Source: Scleroderma bovista (Eukaryota > Basidiomycota > Agaricomycetes > Boletales > Sclerodermataceae). Taken from it: a stretch of DNA of 64,000 nucleotides. Positions 55,480 through 64,000 of the stretch are shown here, piece after piece. The position numbers were made by a program, and so were the translations under genes. The DNA lies in assembly GCA_037178675.1 (NCBI GenBank), contig JAYMGJ010000019.1, positions 1-64,000 of the forward strand, written 5' to 3'. The notes beneath the pieces were generated by a model, which ran no database searches, was not told the origin of the DNA, and saw nothing but the letters and a program-made list of their open reading frames with translations. Every line of letters begins with the position of its first letter. The first letter of the stretch is position 1.

Positions 55480-56700
55480 TCAAGAAGGGCCTATTGTTTT
55501 CGTCACCGAGTTGGGGAGTTGAAAGGTCTTAGTTGTTGAACCAGGGAAAGAATGATCAGGTGAGTTGAAGGGCGACAAAGACCTCATTTTCTCCTCCTCA
55601 ATGGTTTTGTATATCAAGGTCCTGGACACCCGAGCCTGTGAGATTCTTTGATGATGTCCATGACCGCACACACGGGGCCGCACGTGATCAAAAGTAGTGT
55701 TGGCCAGAGGGTGTGTAGCATTGGCAAGCATGACATTGAGTTGTGTGAGATCGATGCTGGACTGTGAACCCTCTGAGAAAGAGGAGTACCCATCAGAAAT
55801 GGACAGTGGCAGGGTCGCTGCTCCCGAGCTGGAGGTGCATGTACTAGAACAAGAACATGTCATGACTGGTGGCCAAGTGAAGACAGGTTGTATTTGGACT
55901 AAAAACAGAGAAAGTCAATTTAGGTACAGAATAATTGGGGGGATACTTACAAGAACCAGAGGTATCTTCTCCTTCGGCCTGAAGTGCCATGTTCTCCAAG
56001 CTCTGGCGTTCCAAGAGGCCATGCTTTGTGCGAATCATATGCTCATCTCCAAATTTGAATGAGCTCAAGGTAGAAGCAATGGATGGCTTTGTTTTGATGA
56101 TGCACGACTTGTCAGGGGACCAAGGGAGGTGATGCAAGCTGTTGATTCATGACGCTGGTGACTGCGATTGTAGGGATGAATTTGTGAGTGGGCAGGGGTG
56201 CAGAAGTAGGAGCTGGATGCATCACTACTATCAACTCATGTGTGGCAGGGCTGCTTGTGGATAAATGAGAACATGTCGTTGACACTGGCGGGAGTAGGGT
56301 GTTGTCGCAGATGACCTCGCTGGCCAACATGAATGCGGATACGGAGAGACAATGGCCTGATAATCCCTGTGTAGTGAGAAAACAAGCCTTGAGTCTTTGA
56401 AGGAGGACAAGGGCCACAAAAGTGACCAGGGGGTCACTATCGACTCGTTTGTGGCAGGGCTGCTTGTGGATAAATGAGAACATGTCATCAACGCTGGCGG
56501 GAGTAGGGGGTGTCATCGCAGATGACCTTGCTGGCCAACATGAATGCAGATATGGAGAGACGATGGCCCGATGATCCCCGTGTGGTGAGAAAACAAGCCT
56601 TGAGGCTTTGAAGGAGGACAAGGGCTGCAAAAGTGATCAGGGGGTGTGGTTTCGTGCGATGGAGGGCATATATGATAAAATAGGGCAGCTTCACTGTTGA
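55480..56700 (-). pseudogene. cyclin-like gene with duplicated cyclin-box exon
   Basis: On the minus strand, two copies of one exon about 205 bp apart code for PLITFAALVLLQSLKACF..FMLASKVICDDT (about 56640-56510) and PLVTFVALVLLQRLKACF..FMLASEVICDNT (about 56435-56300). This is the core of the fungal cyclin N-terminal fold (normally LQRLKARFP..SAFMIASKVICDDT). Part of a third unit (FIHKQPCH) follows. The copies lie in different frames. Downstream exons (56150-55925 and 55874-55480, with a GTAAGT..TTTAG intron) code a Ser/Thr-rich tail unlike usual cyclins. The C-terminal half of the cyclin box is missing. Non-functional or rearranged. Confidence 0.55.
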
Positions 56701-56769
56701 GCCAGAAGAGTATAGAAGACAGAAGACAGCAAGTGCTTACTGGTATCACATACCTTGGCCATGAGCTAG

Positions 56770-57592
56770 AATGCCAATTCAAATGCGTGATGATCAACAA
56801 ATTTGTTTACATAGAAGGAGCTGAACACGTCATATGAATGGTGAGGTTTGATGTCTTTTGGATTAACATTGTGAGCAGAATAGACGGGAATGAGATGCGC
56901 TGTGCGATATATGGCATCAATGTGGATGATAGCAATGTTTTTGTCATTGCATGCTCAGTAGCCTGGGCGGACAATCCACATCCCTGTGTCAGTGTCTGGG
57001 CCGTCCCCCATGCGGTCAAACCAATGGATGATGGTGCACAGATATACTGTCCCTCAATACTTGAAAGAAAAAAAAAAAGAACACGCACAACATTGAGGCT
57101 GCGCATGCCTTCTGCCTGTGGGTCAGTTACAACAAATACACAGTCCAAACGAGGGCCTTCATTCCTCCACATTGGGCAGGAGCGAATATACTCACGATGC
57201 ATGCCATGAATGCCACTCAGATCACTGGGTGAAAAAAACATGGAGCATGCAGAATTATAGACATAAAGTTTACCATCATAAAATGGGCACTCCTGAAGGG
57301 GGATGTCTTCTGGATTGCGAGCATCCATGGGATCGAGTTGGAGATAAAGAAAGCAATGGAGCATGTTGAGGAATTGTGGTAAGTTGAGTTCAGCTGCCAG
57401 GCCAGCTACATTCTTTGCACAATTGCATTCTAGTAAGATGGGTTGGTCAGCATCAGCAAACCCACCCTTGTCTGTCCAGAGCTGGATTGCCCTGGACAGA
57501 GTCCCAGGTCTTCCAGACTCCCCTAGGAAGGTACCTAACTGGCTAGAAGTGTCCAGACCTGTCCCAGACCTGTCCCAGACCAGATCTGACAT
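56770..57592 (-). pseudogene. Plavaka (CACTA-like) transposase C-terminal fragment
   Basis: The minus strand reads LNLPQFLNMLHCFLYLQLDP, YNSACSMFFSPSDLSGIHGM, REYIRSCPMWR and GPRLDCVFVVTDPQAEGMRS. After a frame change near 57035 it reads WFDRMGDGPDTDTGMWIVRP, an in-frame TGA (56955-56957), then IIHIDAIYRTAHLIPVY and FYVNKFVDHHAFEL. This order (PSDLCG-GMRREHIR, TDTGMW, HIDTI-RAAHL, FVNKFADHH) is the C-terminal hallmark of fungal Plavaka transposases. The catalytic core in front is absent, and one frameshift and one stop show it is dead. A poly-A-like run (57068-57081) sits where the frame changes. Confidence 0.78.
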
Positions 57593-57600
57593 GACACACT

Positions 57601-57786
57601 GGAACAGTCACCATGTGTGTTGCCTTAACAGATCTGTCCAAATCTGTGACAGATACTGTCCAATCTGTGAAAGAGTGTACTATGTGCCACACTGGAACAG
57701 TCACCATGTGTAATGCCTTAACAGTTCTGTCCAAATCTGTGACAGATGCTGTCCAATCTGTGAAAGAGTGTACTATGTGCTGTTCA
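57601..57786 (+). repeat. two 93-bp tandem repeats
   Basis: 57601-57693 and 57694-57786 (GGAACAGTCACCATGTGT...) differ at a few bases. No coding value recognised. Confidence 0.85.
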
Positions 57787-57927
57787 AACTGTGCAAATTT
57801 CAACAGCCTCGACAGTAAGTGATATCTACTACTAAATGGGACAAAGTCACAATAGTAAGAACAGACTAGCAAATATAATTGCAACAGAATGATGGGATAA
57901 GGTACACCACATTAATCGAGATTCACG

Positions 57928-60401
57928 TCAAAGCTTGAAGTAGATGGGGGTGTAGGTGCCAACCCTGAAACTGACCTCACCCTTCAAAGATGCCATCTCA
58001 TCAAGAACAACCTTCAGCTGTGTGTTCCATTACAGCCTGTCAGCAAGAGAAAAAGGCGAAATAAAATACCACAGTGGCAGAAATTGCAATGGTAACCCTT
58101 GGAACCTCAACTCCAAATACTTTGGCGAATAGCTGTCCGACGGACGTGACACCAGTGTAGAAGAAGTCTATAATCAGGCCCGACAATGCAGGATGTGCAA
58201 GGTTGTTGGTATGTCCCTGAACATATATTAGACATACACAACTGAGTGCGCAGACACGACTTATCTGCCCATCCACACCGTCCTAACAGGTCTTTTGCAA
58301 TGGCAATGTTTACCTCTCGATGGTTATCCGGGTCCCACTTGTAGCGTTGACTTACATACACACGAGCTTTCTTCCTCAGCGCCGAACACCAGTTTCCGAG
58401 GGCCTCCCAAAGCTGCATAGCCATTGTAAATCATAGACACTAGAAAAATACCTCACATACCAGTCTGCATATGTCATTGTGATGTTGAGGCCACCAACCT
58501 GGGGAAGAGGTAAGGTTAGTTAAACAACTAAGACACATGAGACCATACCCTCCCCAACAAACAAGCCCTGGGATTGCCTTTCACTAATAGCTTCTTCGAC
58601 ATATTCCGCAGCTTTGGTATTGAACTGTACATGGAGAGGGAAGGCATTGACAGACGCAGCGTCGCAATAAGAAAATTGTTTTGCTTGTTCGAGTATGTCA
58701 CGAACTGCTGGATCATAGAATTGAATTTGCCAAGGTTCTGTGCATTCTGTGCGTTCTGCAGTACTATGACCCACACATGGATGAATCACCTCCTGTTGGT
58801 CCTCAATATGGGGTAGTACATCTGGATTGTTGTGTGCAGCAGCTACGTTGGTACTTGTGGTTTGACGAGATCACGATGGGATAGAAGATTGTTGTTGTCG
58901 GATAGTCACCAGTTGGGAATTACTAGGGAGGCGAGGAGTGTGATTCCTTTGATGATGCACAGCCACAACATCTTCAACAGCACGTGTTTGTCCTGAACCT
59001 GGATATATAACATTTTGTTAATCACCTCTCGAGTGAAATGTGAATCTTACCATGGGTGGCCATAGATATCTCTGTCCAAAGATTTTGTGAGTAAGTGAAT
59101 GTGATGACCTTGACTGCATACCTTGGGTGGGAGTGAGAGGTCATGAATGGACCGGCACGGGTTGTGAACCTGTCCAAAATTTTTGTGAGTAAGTGAATGT
59201 GATGACCTTGACTAGTACATACCTTGGGCGGGAGTGAGAGGTCGTGAATGGACTGGTGGTGAACCTTATGGACAACATTAATAAGTGCAATCAAGTGTTA
59301 AAATTATATACCTCTGACAATGGCCTCTGCAAATCTGTCATCTTCACTCGGTGAGATCTTGTCAATGAGTTCATCTTTGTGCACATTTTCTTCGGGCTGA
59401 TTCCAAATATCCAGACTGGGAACTGCTGAGAGGGTGTGGCCGCGATGAAGTACATGTCCATCCAATGAATGGTAGAATGATGCTGTGCACTGCAATTTAG
59501 TAGGGTGATGAGGTGAGGCTGGTTCATCAAACTGGGGAGATGGCGGGGTAGTTGATGGTTGGGACTGCGGGTGAGAATGGGATTGTGTCTGCTGCCCTTG
59601 CTGTGGATCAGGATGCTGTGATGCTGCTGTTCCAGATGACACATGAGATTTGCTAGTAGGAGCCTTGACACCAGACTGAGACCCCAATGCCACCATTTTG
59701 AGGCGGGAAGAGAAGCCATGAACAGGACGCCATTGGCTAGCATCCAGATCTCCTGTTGAAGAACAGACAGAATTGGCACGAGAAGTAGGGATGGTAGAAG
59801 GATGAGAAATATTAGAGAAGACAGTGCTGGCGCGAGAAGTAGGTCTAGATGCATCTGATGGTGAATCTACGTCACTGTGAGTGGATTTGACCTGTCTTCT
59901 GGGTGCTTCGCTAGTGTTTGGCAAACTAAAACTGAACCGTTGACCTTGAGCTGCAAGACTGAAGGTCGGTTGGGGAGGAGGTGCAACCTGTGAGGTGGCA
60001 GCACTGGTAGGTCCTTTTGCTCGAGGCCTTGGTCGGGGCTTACCAGAGGGACGATCCCTCACAATTTCCAGGTCAAGATGAGAAGGAGCCATAGCATTGA
60101 CCTCTTCACCCTGGGTCGCAAAATTGAGATTTGTGAGTTGTTTTGACCTCAGGGCCGTAGTGGTCTGCACATGCTCGATATGCTTCATCTGTGCGATTTG
60201 ACCTCCAGTACCTTTCCCACTGTGTGAAGACCGTCGAATGTCGATGTTTTCTTCTTGATCCCCATCTGAATGGTCAGATTAGTGGCCAATATTCGACAGG
60301 TAGGACATTACCAAGAGTTTCTTCTGCCCTCGGCCGCTTTGAATGATTGGGAGCATCCGAATCATCTTCGTCTTCGTAGATGATCCTACGTTTTGGGGGC
60401 A
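57928..60401 (-). CDS. DUF6532 protein with long Ser/Pro-rich N-terminus
   Basis: Starts MPPKRRIIYEDEDDSD at 60401. The intron after 60312 joins it to a 300-residue low-complexity part (60265-59304; SRPTSRASTVF, PQSQPSTTPPSPQ). Then come several small exons (59268-59050, 59000-58880) and the DUF6532 domain: IQFYDPAVRDILEQAKQF (58740), WEALGNWCSALRKKARVYVS and WDPDNHREVNIAIAKDLL (58410-58300), GHTNNLAHPALSGLIIDFFY with VGQLFAKVFGVEVPRVTIAI (58210-58090), and QLKVVLDEMASLKG ending at 57928. DUF6532 is a basidiomycete domain of unknown function. An in-frame TGA at 58871-58873 (or a missed small intron) lies just before the domain. One exon-intron unit is tandemly duplicated at 59073-59268. Confidence 0.7.
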
Positions 60402-60608
60402 TAGCTTCAGATGGCAAAGGCACGGGTGATGAAGTAGGACGAACAGCTAGCAAGAAATTTTATACTTCAAAACTTCATGTGTACAATGGACATACATATC
60501 AAAACAGCTACAGCGCAGTCAAAAGTATGGACCACAAGTGTCACCCTACAAAATATTTGCTGGAACAAGTAATATATGACTACTTCAAATGAGAAAAATG
60601 TGTGCATA

Positions 60609-63560
60609 CTAGGAATCATGTTTGGCAGAACGTAAATTAGGCGGTTCAGTGGCTGCAAACTGATGAGTCAATGGCTTCTCTGTTGTGCTTTCCAGAGTGA
60701 GGTGTGGTCGTTTCTTGTGCTCAACGTAGTCTGTATCCGGCCTGGAGTGTTGTCTCCTTGTGCCACCAGAGCTGACACTTAAAGAAGTAAAGCCAGGTTC
60801 ACTGGTCTGACGAATAGGAGAGGGACGACGCATGCGCAGAATGTCAGGGTCTGATTCGCTTGAAACCACTGATGAATCAGCCAAGGAAGAATTCTTGGAT
60901 GTTAGCTCCTGAGGCGATGTAGTAGCATTACTACAATCAACCATGGAATTTGACTTGACTGAATAAGGCTGAAGTTCATTGCCTCCCCTATCGGGTGAAG
61001 CTTTGGCAATCCATGACTCATCTGGTAATTTGCTTAAAGCATTGAGGAGGCATTTAACCATGTCATCATGGGTGATGGTCCTCTCACCAAAGTTGAATGA
61101 GCCTTTGACAAAGGCCATGGGCAAGATGATCTTCTCATGGAGGGTATTGAAGAGGTCAATGAGGGGTCTGAAATAAGGGGGGATATATTCGCAGATGTTG
61201 GCTGACCAACTGAGCTGCGACTGAACTGTGATCGTTTTTTGTAAGCTTGGCTGAAACATGTTGAAGTACTCATCAAAGCATTCCACAAGCTTGTCTTCTG
61301 GTTTGAGCTTGCGAGGCTCGTCATAGAGCACAGAAATCCCAAGGAGGACATAAAAAAATGATTTGAGGTCGTGGTGGGGTGCATGTCTCACAGGTTCTCC
61401 CAGGCCTGCCATCACTAGCTCCACTGCCATCCAAGACCAGGTGCCCTAGATATAAGATTAGATTAGCATTTGTTGAAGTGTCAGAAAAGTGAGCTTACAG
61501 TCCGATAGAGCAGGTTTGTGTCAACAGATGGCTGACACGGATCTGGTGGAGGTGCTCCCCCCATGGAAAGAGTGATATCATTGATTTCCTTCAGCTCAGT
61601 GAGTGCTACATAGTTTACCACATTGTTGGTGTCGCCAGCCTTCAAAAATCAGACAGGAACCACGGTTTCATCCAGATCATCAGGGACAGGCACTGGAGAT
61701 GTTGGTGTCTCATCAATAGTGAATGGAGTGAGCAGAGACAAAGAGACCACTGCACTAGTGGGCTGGTGGCAAAAAGCGGGAGTGGTAGCATCAACAGGGG
61801 ATGGTGGTTTAACTGCATAGAGAGGTACAGCATAACCCCAATCAGTGAGGAGTCCCCGACAGGAAATTCTCTGAAGCTTGTGGAGAAGCGACTGGCAGGT
61901 TTCTGGTGATAAGTGGCTGTGGATTACAAAGTCAAAGGAAGAGTCATCATCCAGGCCAATGAGAAGGAGGTTGAGCAAGCTGATGTCGTGATGGAGGATA
62001 TTTGCCTTATTGATGGTGTCCTTATGTACTGCAAGAATTCAGTTAGCTGACAATAAGTAAATGGATCATAACCCACTCAGCACATAATCGATGAATGCAA
62101 CTAGCAGCTTGGCAAGTGAGGAGAAGTCCATAAGTTGTTTTCTGAGTGGCTCCGTGAGTAGGTGAGACAGTACATGAATGTGATAGCTGGGTATGCTGAT
62201 ATTGGATAAAAGAGTCCTGAGGAAATGGGTTGACCAGTTGACTTTGATATTGGGATGTGAGGGGTGAGGACCTGCAACTTGTTGTTCATGTAGGAGCTTG
62301 GGTACACCTCTAACATTGGCTTCATTGAGCTTTGCTAGTATGCTGCCTTCTGTAAATTTTCATAGGGGGTTGATCCAAGAGTCCTTGACAACGATCTGGC
62401 GAGGTTCTTGCTGAGGTTGGGAGGATGGGGGGTACAACAAACCAGCCCAGACAGTCGTTCCACAGCCATGTAATGCATCTGATATGAAAATAATCTTGTC
62501 CAGGACAACCTCACCCACCGAGTCTGCTGAGTCCCCATGCCATGCAACTAGCACACGCTTCTTCCTGACCTTTTCCCAGAGTATACTTTCGTCGAATCCG
62601 AGATGATCAGGGCGTGCACATGAGAGACCGACTAAAATACGTAAAACTTCTTCTGGTTGTTGGTTGATGTCAATAGTTGAAGTTGAAAGAGATCCACCCC
62701 TGTCAAAAAACGTCAGTACAACACTGTGTCCCAATATTCGTAGACAGGGGGCGGAATGCCTCCCATCCTGGGCATATAATAGAAGCACGGTCTTCCCAGC
62801 TACTTTGATGTATGATTTCTTCATGGCGTTGTATTCCAGATCTTCATCTCTCCAACAATGCTGACATCCCTCCAGTCCAGCGGCCTCGACTTGTAATTTG
62901 CAACATCTACTGGAACCAAAACCAGATCAGGTTTTCGATTGGCGTCCGATCCTTTCAGAGGTGCGCTGGCTCCATCTGCTACCCATTTTCTAAATAAATC
63001 AGTTAATACAAGCTGTGAAAGATACACAATAAAATAACAAACTGTTTGGCTTTGAACTTTCCACCAATTACCTGCTTGACGGCGTCCATCACATCATTCA
63101 GAAACTTCGTCATTTTGGATTCACTGCCTACAGCTTCAGAAGCGCCACACCAGCAATCTAAGTCGGTATTTTTCTTTGTAGTCTTGCCTTTCTGCCTCTG
63201 CTTCCCATAGTAGCTGTTCTTCCACAGTGATTCAAGGACCTGATTCATCTCGATGGGTGGGAAGGTGGCCAGAAGAGGGTGCACCAAATTGTGAAAAAGT
63301 TCATGGTCAGGAAAGAGGGTGGTGAGCAGGCACCTACTCTCAGACAAGGTAAGTGACCAATGAAGATCATGAGTGTCAGAGCATCCATGTGCGTTCAATG
63401 CCAATCGGTTTTCCGCCTGCACTGGGGATCAACAGTCTGGATCTTAAGGTATTTTGTCAGTTGCAACAGAAAGTGACAAAGGTGAGTACTCACACGTTTG
63501 ATGGAGAGCGGCATTGCATGTGAAGTCAGCAGCTACAGTTGACAATGTTGGTTTTAACAG
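60609..63560 (-). pseudogene. FunK1 fungal-specific protein kinase, disrupted
   Basis: Nearly full length. The N-terminal FunK1 region is at 63422-63040. Next come ADGASAPLKG..KPDLVLVPVDVANY, YIKVAGKTVLLLYAQDGRHS and VVLTFFDRGGSLS (62990-62690). The N-lobe has ISDALHGCGTTVWAG and the ATP-site Lys in IVVKDSWINP (62370). The C-lobe has the catalytic loop ILHHDISLLNLLL (HHD in place of HRD, 62000), GLLTDWGYA as the DFG-like site, RTGTWSWMAVEL, and HHDLKSFFYVLLGISVLY (61350). The tail ends at 60609. Breaks: a frame change near 62830, TGA at 62360-62362 and TGA at 61649-61651, all inside otherwise conserved sequence. Exons 62895-62077, 62028-61499 and 61445-60609 splice cleanly. Likely a recent pseudogene. 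Confidence 0.78.
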
Positions 63561-64000
63561 CCATATTCAGTCAAACAGAATATTTTACATACCTTTGCTG
63601 CTGGGCGGTGTCATGCACCAAATGTGTTTGGTACTGTGGACATGGAGAAAGTTAGCCAATGAAACTAATGTGAAGAACGCACCCAAGATCTGTTGAAAGA
63701 TTGTTCTGACTTGAGGGATACAGACAGCCCTCGCTATCCATATCACACAAAGTCAAGACTATCCTTATGCGAAGAATGAATACAAGCTCGTCGTAGCCAT
63801 CTATCGCACAAGAATGACTATCCTGATGCAAGAGATGGATGCCATCGCTGACAGTCATCTATCACACAAGAACTGTCAAGAAGCAGAAAGAATCCAATGA
63901 ATAATGATCTTTTTGGTATGAGGAAGGAGTGCAGCCTTCTGCAGTCCAACTCCCATACCAGAACAACCAAAGAAGCAGAAGAAACGATTGAGAAACAAAG
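63561..64000. other. no gene seen; edge of a dispersed repeat
   Basis: Loose repeats of CATCTATCRCACAAGAA (63725-63870). The last 65 bases are the reverse complement of sequence like 19200-19262, so a copy of the same dispersed repeat starts here and leaves the window. Confidence 0.4.

Noticed and set aside
55697..56062. 121-codon plus-strand ORF
   Set aside because: Antisense to the better-supported minus exons with a GTAAGT..TTTAG intron; no motif.

Overview
The window is fungal nuclear DNA, almost certainly from an agaricomycete (mushroom-forming basidiomycete). Genes are split by 48-90 bp introns with GT..AG ends and CTAAC-type branch points. The families present are typical of that class: alpha-type kinase, FunK1 kinase, DUF6532, sedolisin, Plavaka and KDZ transposons, and a TET/JBP dioxygenase. 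The species cannot be named from sequence alone. There are no bacterial operons, CRISPR arrays, rRNA genes or convincing tRNA genes. Most of the window is transposon on transposon, and several insertions can be dated relative to each other by target-site duplications (TSDs).

Layout. 1-1660: 3' end of an alpha-kinase gene. 1770-2766: broken LINE 3' end. 2767-22313: a region bounded by near-identical inverted ends (CATCAGCAAGTGG...) followed by subterminal arrays of CAGACCA/GTCAGT repeats. Nested in it are a 1.4 kb LTR unit (3388-12647, TSD GCATT) that itself contains a complete Ty3/gypsy chromodomain retrotransposon (3578-11447, TSD GGACC), a two-gene Tc1/mariner element (15382-18360, TA target), a MITE (21044-21594), and two copies of a GTC-rich block with a 65-bp perfect palindrome.

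22314-36169 plus 51771-52569 is a 4.86 kb inverted segmental duplication. Its spacer holds an amino-acid permease gene (+) and a sedolisin peptidase gene (-). Arm B is split by a 15.6 kb DNA transposon (36170-51770, TSD AGCTTAA, terminal inverted repeats of about 66 bp). That element carries a TET/JBP 5-methylcytosine-dioxygenase gene, the C-terminal remnant of a KDZ-type transposase and four further genes, three of them apparently without a recognisable family. Past arm B come a CNH-domain (RhoGEF-like) gene tail, a patchwork of broken cyclin-like and Plavaka-transposase sequence, a DUF6532 gene and a FunK1 kinase gene.

Two themes stand out. First, the KDZ/TET element and the unrelated Ty3 element each carry an extra gene coding for a CxxC...C cysteine cluster plus coiled coil. 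Second, every difference I found between the two LTRs of the Ty3 element (6 of 6), and between the distal segments of the two duplication arms (6 of 6), is a transition at a CpG. Six of seven in-frame stops that break genes here are TGA, which CGA becomes by the same change. This fits methyl-cytosine deamination acting on this locus, which also houses a TET/JBP gene.
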